From Macropodus opercularis (Eukaryota; Chordata; Actinopteri; Anabantiformes; Osphronemidae), in assembly GCA_030770545.1 (NCBI GenBank), contig JAUCMP010000028.1, forward strand, positions 16,830,001-16,894,000: a stretch of 64,000 nucleotides of DNA, read 5' to 3'. The notes beneath the pieces are model-generated. The model searched no databases and had not been told where the DNA came from. It saw only the letters and a list, made by a program, of their open reading frames with translations. Of the stretch, positions 50,409 to 64,000 are shown piece by piece (within the stretch, counting starts at the first letter, position 1; every line of letters begins with the position of its first letter). Position numbers and translations under genes: made by a program.

Positions 50409-51605
50409 GTGAGCTGCCGCTTCTTTGCTTGCTGCTTTGCGTCAGGTAGTTCCAGAGAAGAACCTGGGCTGGAGTGGTTCCCTTGGTTCCTCTTCTGATA
50501 TTGTCCAGCTTTATTTGGCGTCCCCTCGTTTGTTTCTGCTTTGTTCTATGTCTCCTGAAGGGCTTCGCTCTGTGGTTGTTCCCATCTCTGTTCCTTTGTC
50601 AGCTCACAGTCTCGTTCTTCGTACAGTCACTTGTCCGTAGCAGATACAGTTGCTGGTGCTTGCATAGCTGCACATCTTTTGGGGGCAGCTGTTGCAGTCG
50701 AGCCTGGGTGTCAAGGTTCATTTATTGCCTCGGACAAACCATTTCACCTAAATCTAATACTTCGCGTTGTGTCTGCGTGGGCTTTGGCGTTCATCTCTCG
50801 TCATATTTTTGATTCTAACTTGCTTTGGGATGAAAACAGACATTTAGTTTCCTCCTTCAGAACAATGGGCGACGGCAGCAGGAACTGGGCCCGTCCTCAC
50901 CGTCTGCTGCGGAGGCAGATCAAAGTAGAAGAAGGCCGTGTTTTCAGGCAGCGGGAGTCCTCGCTGTGCTGCTTTCATGAGCTGTTTTTGGGGCTGGGTC
51001 AGCTTGTTTGAAAGCTCCATGTGCTGCCAGTGCTCTTTGTTCCACAGGCTGCTAAAGCCTCCTCCACCGTGGAGCAAACAAAGAGACAGGCTTGAATAGA
51101 AACTAGGTCATATCTGCCGAGGATCAATCTGCAGCCCCCAGTCTCCCTGTCGTGGGACCATGTGAGATGTGCCACATGGAGGTTAGGAGCACAGTTATGG
51201 GATGGACATAACTCACAGTCCCATCAAGGCATAAAAAGTGTTTTGTGTGTGCCTGCCTTCGTGAGCTTTCGAATTTGTTTCACGCCTGTCAAAACAAACA
51301 CATTTCACTGTCAGCCGTTTAGATTTGCACGGGCAGCTCTTTGGAGGCTTTGTGTGGTCCTGGAGGCCTGGGTAAGATGCCCACGGAGTCCGTCTCCGTG
51401 GTCCTGGGGCAGGTGGACTCTACGCCGTCGCTCGGGTTGTGTCAGCTTGACTTGTTTGGCCGGTCGCCAGGCAAGACGCCCCAGTTGCTTCTGCTCCACT
51501 ACAGGCCAGAGAGGCAACCAGTGTTAATGCTACAGTAACAGTGGGCTTCACCTAAAGAAACGTTTTCTGCTGTGTGCTACTGTGGCCAAAATGGTAGTTT
51601 TCCCT

Positions 51606-51809
51606 TTAACCCTTTGCAGAACGGCCCCACTGTAAAATAGGGGGCGTCAAAGCTCAAAAACACACCAGGGTTGGATCAAACGGCGTTCGCTCATCTAGAT
51701 GAAGCGTGTTGTGGTTTATCGTCTGTCTGCAGCTGTTTTATCCAACCCTTGGGTGGGTTTTGAGCTTTAAGCCCCCTGTTTTCATTTTGACCCCTTGAAC
51801 GAGGGTTAA
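51606..51809. mobile_element. piggyBac-like MITE (TTAA target duplication, ~75-bp inverted repeats)
   Basis: The element starts TTAACCCTTTGCAG and ends GAACGAGGGTTAA, so it is flanked by the TTAA duplication diagnostic of piggyBac-type insertion, and its tips are CCCT/AGGG. The left (51606-51681) and right (51735-51809) arms are imperfect reverse complements; the inner 45 bases match best (for example GGGTTGGAT against ATCCAACCC, and AAAGCTCAAAA against TTTTGAGCTTT). About 53 bases separate the arms and no protein is encoded, so it is a non-autonomous miniature element moved by a transposase elsewhere. It lies in arhgap12 intron sequence. Confidence 0.8.
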
Positions 51810-54800
51810 GACACGTTGAAAATGAATGAGTCCGAGCGTTGGACCACGTCCCGTACGTTAACTTGGTATAGAACAGAAGGAGCCGCTTTGAATCAGGAGG
51901 ATTTGCTTCCAGGTGGTGCCACCTCTCTTAGATTGACGTCTGTGTTCTTTCCATATCTAAGTTGCTGGTCTCTGGCGGCTGCGCTTCCCTCTGTCCCGTC
52001 AGCATCGTGGCAGAGCTTTGTAGACACACGGCCACTACCCGAATCCATTTCGTCTCCGCCCCGACCACCCTCTGCCTGCTCCAAAGCTCGGCTCCTATGC
52101 TCTTAAGGGATCGACAAAACAAACCTCAAGAACCTGGCAACACAATGGCGTTTATTTTCCTAAAGGAAGGTGACACGTGATTTAAAAGCGGTCTTCCATC
52201 TAAACGTCTGGTTTCTCTCAGCTATTCTGTTTTTCAGATGCTGCTGTGTCGCCTTTTTTTTAAATAACAGAAAAAAAACATGGCCACACAATCTCAGTCA
52301 CCACAAAGAGTTATTCTGAGCTCCAGCGCTTCTGCTCGTATCTGCTCTAGAGCGGGAAAAGATGAGAAGCCCCTGGTTTTGAAGGGAAACGGCTGCTTTT
52401 GTCTCCACAGCACAGCGACCAAATGAAGGCTGCTCTGCTCTGTGGGATTGTGTGAGAGGCCAGATTGTTGTTTGTCGTCTGTCTCGGAGATGTGTCACAG
52501 AAGGAAAGATGTGGCCCTGGAAGTGTTTGTGTCTGTGGCCTGGCACCGTAGAGCCTGCAGGACGACCTGCACTCACCCACTGTCTGATTACAAAGACCTT
52601 GAGACGTCCCCGCCTTTTATAATATTTCCCACAGTCACATTCAAACATGATGTATCAACACTTCTGGACCCGCCCTTATTTTGAAATTCCACTTAGCCGT
52701 TAGGTAACATTCCATCAAAGTCAGAGAATCATTAATTCCCTATGATTACAAACCGCATGAGTCACTCCTAAAATAATCCAATATCGTGTTTTGTTCCAAA
52801 TCTCTTTAAAGTTCGGCTTCACAGATGCCTATAGTCTGTGTGACGCCATCCAGATTCTCAAAGGGTTTGGAAACCAAAGGAAACAGCTGAGGTGAGGCTG
52901 TGTCTGCGTTCTGTGTGGTCGCTTGCTAGCTGGCACTGCCTGAAGGAGGGAGGTGACGAGGGGGCGAGGACAAAGGACGGGCCCTGACAGAACCTCTGTA
53001 GGGGACAGCTCGCAGGACACAGTGTTTTCATGTTTGGCTGATTCTGTAGATTAGCTGTAGCCTGCGAGCCGTGAACCTCTGGATGGCTGCCGCAGGAAGA
53101 TGAATGTCTAGGAAGAGCAACAGCACAGGGTCAACATTAAAGATGGAGGAGAGCATTAAAGCTGGATGCCATGAATAACTTGCTGTGCATGATGCATGAT
53201 CTTGGCTCGGTTCTGCTCAGTCACGTTGAGTGTTTTCTAGGGGTCTGTTGGAACTGGCTGACACGATAACCTGCTAGTCACACGCTGCGGTGAAGAACTT
53301 TACAGCCAGTTTCCAAGTGAGCTAAAAAGCAAGTACACGGCGTTTGTGCTCTCTGAACCAACCCCAAACAGCTCCCAGCCTGGATCTCACTCTCTGACCG
53401 GCTGAAGAGGAGGCCCGACTGTTCCAGCGCATACTTGACATTCCTGCTTCGGTACCTACTCACGCACTCGCTGTGCAGCGCTGGACCTTCCTGTAATCTA
53501 ATACCAAGCTTGACCAAGTCGTGCGTCCGGTGTGTTCCTGTGTTTGACCCGTCTGCCTTCTGCTTCCTGTCTGGGCCTTTGAGTTTCTCTTCCTCTTTTT
53601 TCTGTCTCTGTTGCTTCCTTTTGTTTCTCTGTCCGTGTATTTGCCTCTGCACACCTGCCTCTGCCTTCGGCTTTCTATTGACAGATGGGGTCTCGGGGAA
53701 AGGAAGCCCAGAGGTCGCAGCCTGCGTCAACCTGACGTATCTTTCCTTTCTAGCATGCATCCTGATTAATGGCTCTATGATAAAACAAGAGGATTAAAGC
53801 CACGAGCCCCGGGGGGCTGGGCCTCGAAGACAACCACAGCCGATGTTAATCGGGCGCAGGGTTCAGGATGTGTGAACGGGATTTCGCCGTCTCTTCCCAT
53901 CACATCAGTAGTTTATTTTGGTGTCTGTTTCTAATAGCTGGAACCGCCTGCGAGATGTTGAATATTTAGTGTTTACTCGGGGCTTTTATTCTTGCTGCAC
54001 AGTGGGGCAGCCTTTGAAACAGCTCATCGTGTGATACTCTCATGGAAGTGAGGCTGATGGAGCAGCTACTCTGATGGCAGATTAAATCCCATATGAGGTG
54101 ACACTAATACGTATATTAGTTGTGTATGACACGATTGAAATAATCCTGTGGTGGCTTATCAGCTTCAGCGAGGAGTCTCATCACAGCCATCACTGCCAAG
54201 TTCCACTGGGCACCGCGGGCCATTCCTTCATCCTTTGGCCTTCGCACGCTGTCCTCCGTCTGCCGTGGAGACTGGTTGTGTTCGTAATTGTCACGAATCC
54301 AAGTAACTGTGTGCGTACACGCGTCTACAGAGTCATCTGTCTCTTCCTGCTCCTCCTCATTTTACAGGATCAGAAACCTCAGCATTAGCTAAATGCAGTC
54401 AGTGTACGTCTCATTACTGCTTTATCACAGCTGGACTGTACTGGGCAGCGTGTGTCGTGTTTACATACACTGCGAACTGAGTGGAGGTCAAGTAACTGTC
54501 TGGACGTCTGTAAACACAATATCAGTGTCTTCTTTGTGTGGACGACGATGTTGCTCGATGTTCATGCGTCTCCTCTATGACCTCGTGGTTGAGGCACATG
54601 GCCTCACTGCTGCTGCTTCGGTTAAAACGTTTTTCTTCGTTGGTGCCTGCTCCTGTGGGATTTGTTGTCTGAAAGTGAATTAAATGGACTCGTGAGGGAG
54701 AGACGAGGACTGAGTTTGATAACACTTAGCTGTGCAGAACAAGGAGAAACCCCGTCGCTCTTCCCTCCGGGCGTCCGTTGCCGGTGCCCTGCCTCCAGAG

Positions 54801-57123
54801 CTCGGAACCACTGCCCACTGTCCTGTTTGGTCAACGATTCATGTTGGTCTGTTGCACTTATTTGTAAAGGTTTTCCCAGATTTCAGAGCTCACAAAAACA
54901 TGGAAACAGGGACTAACTAACTTCCGTGTCTGGCCGACAAGCATGGATGTGACGCACGCGTCCTGCACGTCGCAGCTTTATCTCACAATGAAAGCATCAA
55001 GTGGGATCCCGGTGTGTACTCGGCTGGAAGTAGTTGTGTTCTGCAGCGTGGCAGCAGTGCGGGACGTCTTGGTCCTGACCTTCCGCCTTTAACGTTGTAG
55101 TTTGCAGCAGGCTGCTGGCACCAAGCTGTTTTCGTGCCCTGTTATGTGCATGATATGGTGTCAGACACATGTGGGTGTCCTTGTGTGGGATGTATTTAGC
55201 TAGTAACCTGACCGCCCTTCACTGTGCGATCCTCAGAGCTCCATGCTTGCATAGTGATGCTGCGAGGGCACCAGTGAACGCTTACATAACGGATGCTGGT
55301 CTAGAGCCTTTCGAGCAGCTGCTAGTTGTTTTTCCTGTTGTGGACGTTCGAGCTGTCGGTGTCAGACATATGTGGCTGTAAGCGTAATCATGGCGCGTCA
55401 GCCACATAATGTGTAGCGCGGCCTGTTCCTGATTTCTCCACCCATGGGCACTTCTGCCAGCGGAGCAGCGAAGCGGGACGGCGTAGCTTACTGCAGTGCG
55501 TGACTGTGTTCTGGTTTCCCCGTCTGTCCTTCCGACGCCCACGCCGGTGTCTCACCAGCACAGGGCCGCCTGTTATCGTGCGTTCAAAGACGAGGACCCG
55601 AATGTTTCTCGTGGGCTCAAGGCGAGAGATTCTGCTTTCAGAAGCAATCGGTTCCAACTTGCTCGTCTTGCTGTGGCTCTAGCCTCTCGGCGGCGCGTTG
55701 CAGCTTTCATCCCTCAGTGTTGGTGAAGCGCTGCGGGGAGCTATCACGGTGGTTGCGGAGGCCTGGAGGCACAGGGCCGAGGGTCTTACAGCACGTTTGG
55801 TGTCTGTCACATGTCCGATAATAACGGTTGTTAATTGCCTGGCAGCTGTTAAATGAACGTAAGATGAGGAAACGCAGTCCAGCTAAAAGCATTCAGCCTG
55901 TAGGTGTCTGCCGAGGTCCTGAGTGCTCACATCCCGGTCGGCTCTGTGCCTACTCTCTGTTTTGTTGATCGGTTTGCTGACTTGTCTTTCTAGAACCTAG
56001 AATCTTTGTCCTCAGAACCTTCCACCCGCAGGCGGCACCGTCACGTTACACAGCAAAACAACTGTGGCTCAGTCTGGACCCTTCTGTAATCTGGCTCTGA
56101 ACCCAGTGGCATTTCAAACATTGAATCCAGTTTAACACAGCATGGACACGTCTCCTATGATTGTGCTCTGATGGGATTTCAGCTCAGTCGGGAGTCTTCC
56201 AGCCAAACCTGCCTTTTGGGGACGGACTGCGTCACATTTCTTCAAAGCAGCCTAGAAATAGATCAAGATGTAACAGACGGCGAAGACTTAAATCAGTGAG
56301 ATTTACAAGGCCGACAGCTTCCTACTGTCTGATTGAGTTGGGGCAGAACACAATCAAAAAAGGACATGGAAACACCAGCTGCGACAGATATTTCTGGGCT
56401 CATTGTCTGGTCGCTCAGCAACACTATTGGTTTAATCACCTCACTGTAAAGTCAGCATTTTGAGTGTTCTGTTAGGAAGGAGTGAACTACATAAACCCCC
56501 AGAAGAAAACCTCCTGCCAAACCAAAAGGTTTATTAGTACGTGAGACCGAGGCGCGTGGAGCTACTGCTGAATTGGGCCAACAAACCCGACTGACTTCGC
56601 CTCATTCTGTTCTGCTTCGCTCCTTTCATGCTTCTAACGGCGCCAACATTCACAGAATTAAACTGGGAAATGAAAACCCCGCTGACGACCACCACACCAA
56701 GGCCGGTTCCTTCGTTTAGTGGTGTGCGGACCTCGCAGTCCCTGCTTCGTCCACGCACCGTCAGACTCGACGATGCTCGTGGACGTCGTGACGTGGTCGG
56801 TCTATATTCAGACGTGCTGTGAAGCGGCAGGGACCATCTAACCGGTGCTACAGCCCGTCCTCCTCCTCGCACGGCACTAGAACGCAATCTTCTTACATAT
56901 GTGGATTAAGGGGTCGTGCTCAGTACGTTCCTGTACTAACACCAAAAACAAGAGAGCCCCGCTCATGATTCCCCTGAGGTCAAGAGGTCGTCTGCTGCTT
57001 AAGTCAGATTCATTCTCTTTACTTCGCTCTCTCGCTCAATGCTCCTGGGGGTAATTGAAAGGCCAGTAATCTGTCTTTCTCACGTCTGTGAGTAACGTGG
57101 CGGCTCCGTGACCCAGCCTGAGA

Positions 57124-57147
57124 CCCCCCCCCCACCTCCACCCCCCC
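57124..57147 (+). repeat. C-rich simple repeat
   Basis: A run of ten C and a run of seven C separated by ACCTCCA. On the minus strand this is a G-rich tract; the C-rich strand could form an i-motif. Assembly errors are common in such runs. Confidence 0.85.
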
Positions 57148-60100
57148 GTGGCCAGTAGACAGGTTTGTTGTTGATCTGCCAGACAATTTCCAGGCTCTCG
57201 AGCCCCTATTGATCTAAACGAGTGGGTGTTTGCAACCATGGTGACATATTCAAATCAGCCACCAACCATTTCAGCGATGCTTTGGATTTAGGGTTGTTGT
57301 GCTCTGTTTGAGATGAAGAGAGACTTGGCTCTGTTCATCACCGTCGTTCAGGATCGTTGCTTGAACAGATTAGCATCTTGCTAAATGCAGACAATATAAG
57401 GGACACCTCCTAATGATGGCTGGGTTTTGTAGACTGAAGGAGCGGAAGGAACCACTGGCTTCAGTATTTTCACTCCGTAAAATCCCCAAAAGGCACAGAA
57501 CACGTTTTTGTTACAGCCATCAGTTTAATGGACAGTTGGGTGAAAACGAGGCAGGTTTTCTTTTCTTTTTTTGTTCCCAACAAGTTTCTGGTTTAGCTAC
57601 TGTCAACGTTAGCTTTTAAGACCCTCTAACTGAGCCGTGAAAGAGGACCAGGGCTCATCAAGCTCCTCTGAGCCCGCTTGGGTCCCATTGATGGCTTGAA
57701 GCAAACCCACTGACCTCGTTTCCCGTCGGCCCCATTCTGCTGAAGACCACCTCACGGCCGAGCTTTCCTGCCGCCCCGGTTGCTACAGTAGACGTTGTGT
57801 CAGTGGACTGTGTGGTTGAATCCTTACGTGCCATCACTGGCTCCACAAAACAATGGCACCATTCTCAATAATGTGGCAAGACAAGCCTGGTGGAAATTGA
57901 ATTACTCTTCAGAAGCTGCTCTGTGATGATCACTTATCTAATTAGGAGGCGTTTATGGGTCACTCGGACCAAAGAGAACTAGGCCGTCCACCTGAACACA
58001 ATGGGGCTTTTCTAGGAAGTCATTTTGAGCCCGGACGTTTCGGTTTTGAACTTGAACGTATAATAATAATGTTTTCGCGTATTGCTGTGTGAATGGGAAC
58101 GTGCCAGACGGTCCAGAGTTCAGGATGCGGTCATGTCTTCACTGTGACATGCTGATGACGCAGTTCATTTCCCTGCAGACCCCAAGCGTGTGACTGGCCA
58201 GGCTGCATGACAAGGCGGCATTCTCTGTGGCAGGGGCTGATCACAACAATGGCCCCACAGTGGCCAGGCCGCTGAATATATAGAGGGGTGGGAGGCCCGG
58301 TGGCGTATGAATGTGACCTGATGCATCTTTCAGTCAGTCACACTCGCCCTGAGTCACGGTGTGTGGGCCAGTAGGCAAATTTAAGCACGTCCTTTGATTG
58401 TAGCCCGGTCAGCGCCACGTACTCCTGTTCTGGCCGTGTTTCCGGTTCTGCTGTTGCAATCAATGATGTCATGTGTCAGCTTCCCGTCACAGCCAAGACA
58501 AAGGTCTGTGACCTCTAAGAACTGAATAACACCAGCAGAGAACCCTTTTCATGATGGCCACTCACGCACACTGTCATTAAAGCAGCAGAAGTGTTTAAAT
58601 TATGTGAGACAATTGATTTCCACAAACCGTTCGACTCGGTTGAAGCTGACACTGTGAAGAGTTTGACAACAGTTCTGACCTTAAACGGCTCCGCTAATTC
58701 TGGGTAATTTCCAATTATGACTGTTGAAAACCCCATTTATCCTAAAAGCTTGATAGGTTTTAATAATTGCACAGTGTGTAACAACCCATCTGTGTCATTT
58801 GTTCGGGAGCAGATGAATCCGTCAGTCTCCCTCGGCTCAGATGTGCCATCTGTAACAGCCCACTTCCTCCAGCAGCTACATGCAAAGAAACCCTCACCTC
58901 AACCACATGTATGTTGAAACGCATCACACGGCCTCACACCACGGCTTTGCTTCCTTTGCTTCCCCTTCCTCCTTCTTACCTGAAGCGGGATGTCCTCACT
59001 GCTTTGATGTCCAATTAACCTCATGGACCGGTTAATACCCTGATGCTGCCACTCCGTCCGCCCAGGAACGAGCGTCCTCTGTTTGAGACATACAGACATA
59101 CATGCAGAAATGAAATCCTCCCAGATGTTCACAGGGAGAATCGCTGTAGATGTCAGGCCGTGTCACATCTGTGAGGTCTGCTAAGCAGACGCTCTAATAA
59201 GGATTCAGTATTGATACCCATGTGGACGTGTGTGTGCGTGGACCGTAGTGTAGATGTGCTGAATGAACGAATATCACATTTAATCAGTCGGCTTTAAAGG
59301 ACTCCAGCAGTAACGTACGTTGTGTGTTTTTGTGAGTCTGTCTGACACGACACATAAATGCCACTTTTGTTTGGTGAAGGACGGGGAGGCCTTCAACCCC
59401 GTCTCACAGCTGTAGTCCACTGCTGTAGAAAGTCTACGGTGGGACTCAGTCATGTCGTGGCAGGTTGTGAACCCAGGTTGTTTTTTCTTGTTTGAGTTCT
59501 TTTGGACACAACTGAACTTAAGGGTGCTGCTAGTTTGAATAACTGTCATATGAACCAAGTCAGTTTGATTTATGAAACACTCTGACCCGATGTTTAATTA
59601 GGAACGATGTTAGTATGAGTGAGCTGATGAATGAATGAACAGGAAGCAGGGAGTCTCGTGCCGCTGGCTGAACTTCACACTCCGTCTCCTGGCTCATCAC
59701 AGCCTGACTAATGAGGACTAACGGCTCTAATGTGTAACCACCCTCGTGTGTTTAGGCTGACCTTTCCATTTCCAGACCGGGAGGAAGCGCTCGGCGATCA
59801 CTTTATTCATTCGTTTTATTTTTTACGTAGCTGCTGGCAGACGCGTCCCCAAATCCAAAGTTTAATCTTGATAATCTTCTTCCGAACTGAAGCGAGGACC
59901 GAACGGAGATTTGTGTTGGTTGCCACTTGTTGTGTGTTATTTGCTGTTTAGAATTGCTCTTGTTGAGCCGCTCGTGTTGCTCGGACACCGTCAGGATGAG
60001 GCCATCACAGCTTGGTTTTCATTGGAGCGTGTGAACCACAGACTCTTTGCTCCCCAGATTGTGCCCTCTGACCTTTTTCTGACCACTTGGGTCAACTTCG

Positions 60101-63100
60101 AGCCTGGCCACCCGTCAACAAACCTTCTTAGTCCGTTTGTCTTTGTCACACCGTCCTTTGCTACATCTGGCCCCGTCGTTCCGTCTCCCTGAGCGTCTGA
60201 GAGGCTCAGCCCATTCAGCTAATGAGTGGTGCTATTTGAGGAAAGCACCCTGGCCCTAAATAGATCCTTAAGATCCTTTAATCGGCCACAGAGGCCTCTC
60301 CTGCGTGACGCCAGTATGCACTGAAACTGTTGGAGTATTTGACACCTGCCACATCCTGCTCAGGACCCAACGGCCTTTGGACCATGTTTTCATATCTCAG
60401 GACGCCGCACTACGTTGTGAGTATCTGTCGTCGTGGAGACGCAGGGCGGCCGGGACTGGACGTGTGGAGGCTTAGGCCACTTGGCTGTTGGGAGAGTAGA
60501 GCGGGTGTTAGTGTGTCTCTGCTAAAGACGGAGCTGGACCTGCAGAGCGTTGTAACCATGTGCCCTCCGTGTGTAGTGTTGTTCTGTGCTTAAATACTGC
60601 CTGGGTTGTACCTGAATACGCTTTTGAGATCATTCTGCTAATCGTTTTGGTTTGAGGGAATTTCTGGAAGCTTGCTGGAAACTTTTTTGGGTGACCCTCA
60701 TCCTTCTGCCTTCATTTAACCTCTTCTTAACTAGACATCAGATAGACGTCTGACGGCTGTAGCTGGCTGACATGGACTAATCTGCATCCGCTCCACAGCC
60801 ACTGGGCGGCTACATGAGCTGGTACAACTCAACTAAGTGTTAATTTGCTTTGTGAGTGTTACGTGCTGCTGCTTTTCAGATATCAGGTCTCTCGTTTTGA
60901 GTGATGCTGAATCCCGTCCAGTGTGGTTGACTGATGTGTTTTTCGTGGTTGTTTGCACAACAAATATAACCAAAATGCAGAACCAGACCATTTGCCAAAT
61001 ATAAATAAATGCTGTGTTTTAATTTTCGTAAGGGAAATTAGTTTGAGTTCCCTTTCAGCATCAGAAGGACCATAACGGACAGAATAAGGAGGAAGTGACC
61101 TTTACTGACCTGCAGGGCAAATGTTCAGTGAACAGAGCTGATCTGTTGAGACGTGACGGTCTGCCACCGGCGTCTCCTTCCCTCATCAGACAGAACCACA
61201 TCAAGGCGCTTTTAACCCTTTCCGTCCTCGCGTCTCCATGACAACCACCATGTCAAGTCCTCTATGCTCTGCTCTCCTGGTTCTGCCTCCTCCTCTATAG
61301 TGAGCTGCTGAGCTGAATGACCTTTGTTTCTCGTTGTGCTACGGTTCCAGTTTGGGGCCATAGAGGGGCCACGAGCTTCATAAAAATATTCTCTGGTCTG
61401 GTCACAGAACGGAGCTCTAGGCCAGTAGCGCGTCCTTTAGGCTGCTTTGAGTCCAGGTAAGTTGAACCCTTCTGAAACGCAACACGTCTCACTCTCCTAC
61501 CACCAACATCTCACCTTGCCAGAGAAACAATAGCTGTTCAAACATTGCGTAGTCTAACCTGGAGTCAGCAGGGTTTAATTCTCCCTCCCATCTCATGGAG
61601 CCATTGTTGCTATTTGGTAGATTTTCATGGTAATTAATGGTAAATACTGAAACTCCTGGAGTCTGTCTGAGGGCGGAGACCCTCTCACCTTCCAGGCTGA
61701 TGTCTCAGCTCTGGTGCAGTTGGCTCTTGACATATTTGACAGTAACCTGATCTGTGTTGATGTCTGTGAGAACGTTTCTCTGCTTTGAGGATGAAGGAGA
61801 GCGAGCATTGACGAGTCACTGACTGAGTGATATTGACTGACAGGTTTATGGATTCCAGCTGGACATTAGTTTATTTGGGGTTGGAACCATCTGTTAGTAT
61901 TGATGGGGAGGTAAGAACACGTTTACAGCGATGACTGAACCACTCGTCTTACACAACCACAGACTCAGGGACTCAGGCATTTAACATAACGTTATTGTTG
62001 TATATGTCATTGTGGCGTGTTGTGTGTCCATACAGGGTCGTCATTCAAATACACGTTTAGTCCTGATGCCCTGTCTTGCTCATATTTACTTTCCTCTTGC
62101 GTTCCTCATCCTGCTGAAACCCTTTGAGTGTCTCTGTGCCTCCACATAAGTGGAGCAGATTAGTGGGACGATTTGAAGGGTTATTAATAACCTGTTCTCA
62201 GAGTTACTGGAGTTGAAGCTTCTAGGAGCTGCTGCCAAAGCTCTAAGCGCCTTTATGTTGTGCATTTTGCTGCTAACGTCCATCGTGATACATTCTATCC
62301 GCTGTGGTAATTATTAACTTGTTACGTGTCTCGCGTTGAGCTACAATAAGGTGTCAGCTGTGAGTTTCCTCTGGAGATGCGTCCGCTCTGTCTATTCCAG
62401 TCCTGCGTTGAGAACTGATACGAGCAGCTAACAGGCCCTTCGCTTGGTTGGCCCTGGTAGACGCCCAGTGAAGCTCCCGTGTTAAACTGTTTGTCTTTGC
62501 AGCTCATATTACCCATCAGGCCGCTCACCGCACTGCTGCACGACACAGCTTTCCTGCAACGTTGCACCAGTGGCTCATGTTTGAGCGTGATTTGTACTAA
62601 AATCTCCTGGACTCAGTCATGGAGGCCTGAGGCCAGCGGCCGTCCTTCTGCCCACACACCGAGAGGCTGCGTGTCAATAGAATCACTATAACAACACGGG
62701 TCATAGGTCAGGTCTGCAAAGCCTCCGCCCGTCCTTGTCCGGCCAGCCTTCAGCTCCCAGCAAACGGAGCCAGTGTAATTAGCTCAGACCGATCACACCG
62801 GAGGCACTGGGGCAGGATTAGTCGTTAACTGGGGGCTTAGCTGTCAGCTGTCGGCACAGAGGAACCCTGCTAAGTCTCTGCTGTAGCCGTAGAAGAGCAA
62901 GACGAGCACCGTCTGTGGCCTTCATATCCGGCTAGTTCACAACCACGTCTGTCAGCATCGCTCGTATCATTATGTGTAACGTGGAGCATGAAGACATCAA
63001 ACCAGGGGCCGTGACGTAGACTTTTTAAAGAGGACAATCACTGGAAACGAGTAATAGCAGAGAACCGGCCCGTTCCAGTGAAGACATTGAATCTCTCTTC

Positions 63101-64000
63101 GGTTTGTCGTCAATATTTTCTCCCCAAAACCTGCAACAACAACCAGGCTGTTGGCAGGTCGCCTGGCTTCGCTGCCAGGCTTCATTTATCAGGCTCCTTC
63201 CCGTTCTGGTGGCAGTTTATGCAGAATCCATCGCATCCCCTTCTTCTTTCTACAGATGCTTCTGAGAGTAACGCATTGCAGAGCCGTGCTGTCGTCCCAT
63301 CTGGCCTGACTGTGTGGATCACGCTTAGATTGGTGAAAGGTCACATGTTCCTCCATCCATTCCTTCAGAGTAGATCCTGATCCGGGCCATTCGACTTATT
63401 CCAGTGGAACCGCCGTAATCCTGTCATAGGAACATATCATGCGGCAGGTATCTGGAGACTCGGGTCTGTCTGAGAACGTCTCCATGCGAGTTAAGCGGAG
63501 ACGCTGCAGACGTCACCTGCTTCCCTGCAGATGATGTCCAGCCCAGCTCTCACCCCACGTCCGACTGAGAGTTGTGCGATGGCCTTGACCTAGTTCAGCT
63601 TCCTTCCTGTAGCGTCTGTGGGGCCGTGCTGGCATAGGGCTGCGTCTTGGCCAGTGCCAGCTTGTCCCTATATGCACATGAGCCTGCACATGGCTGCACA
63701 TGGCTGCAGGCCTCCCCTGTCCTCAAAATCTGCTCTCTTGCTTTGGCTCATTAACATTTCAAGAGGCAAATCTGACTGGAGACTTCTCCAGCCACTAAAA
63801 CAAAGGAAGTGAAAGCAGCCGAGGTGGAGTTTGTAAAAACATGTGAAACGATGTAGCGTCAGTCTGACACACACTCATCTGTCAACTGCAGCTTGTTTCC
63901 TACATGGTGCTAACTTGCCTGCAGATGTGTGTTTGCTGTGTCCAACAATTTGGTTTAAAGCTCAGCTCAGGACCTAAAGGTTAATTGCTGGTGTGTCAGT

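Larger units (their letters stand above)
50409..64000 (+). other. arhgap12: arhgap12 intron, extends past window end
   Basis: No exon matching the expected continuation (a segment with PPLP and a WW-domain start, NGEWETH) is present in any frame, so all of this is intron. It holds one MITE (51606-51809), a C-rich simple repeat (57124-57147), and several AT-rich, low-CpG blocks with homeodomain- and SOX-like words that could be conserved regulatory elements. Confidence 0.8.

Noticed and set aside
50631..51011. 126-codon open frame just after the arhgap12 exon
   Set aside because: No recognisable domain, no supporting splice sites, and it lies inside the intron of arhgap12.

Overview
The window is vertebrate nuclear DNA, almost certainly from a teleost fish. 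Its genes are split into many short exons with GT-AG introns, there are CpG-rich 5' ends, and the proteins are clear orthologues of human ones. Four protein-coding genes lie on the + strand, all head to tail: slc12a7 (KCC4 potassium-chloride cotransporter, 26 coding exons, 1128 codons), gfod1 (Gfo/Idh/MocA-type oxidoreductase, 3 coding exons, 395 codons), kif5b (kinesin-1 heavy chain, 25 coding exons, 962 codons) and the first coding exon of arhgap12 (SH3/WW/PH/RhoGAP protein, running off the right edge). I rebuilt every exon chain by hand; each splice junction keeps the reading frame.

Layout: 1-698 is the right end of a purine-rich higher-order minisatellite. 699-3100 shows no gene. 3254-20187 is slc12a7, with a 7.6 kb first intron that holds a candidate alternative first exon and a fossil integrase fragment. 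20188-20660 is its 3' UTR. 20660-23900 is featureless intergenic DNA. 23980-24800 is the CpG-rich start of gfod1, whose coding region runs to 34335 across an 8.5 kb first intron and whose 3' UTR probably extends to about 37200. kif5b fills 38162-46013 with a polyadenylation signal at 46927. A CpG-rich stretch at 47750-48480 is the likely arhgap12 promoter; the arhgap12 start-codon exon is 49726-50408, and the remaining 13.6 kb is its intron, containing a piggyBac-like MITE.

These are independent eukaryotic genes, not a pathway or operon. kif5b-arhgap12 is an ancient neighbour pair (also adjacent on human 10p11.22), whereas slc12a7 and gfod1 sit on different human chromosomes. I found no previously undescribed multi-gene system. 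The most interesting signals are inside the genes: a KCC2-type 117-nt cassette exon and a 15-nt microexon kept in slc12a7, which together place two candidate WNK/SPAK threonines in tandem exons; a possible alternative slc12a7 N-terminus; an 80-bp extra intron in gfod1; and a possible GC-AG terminal intron in kif5b.
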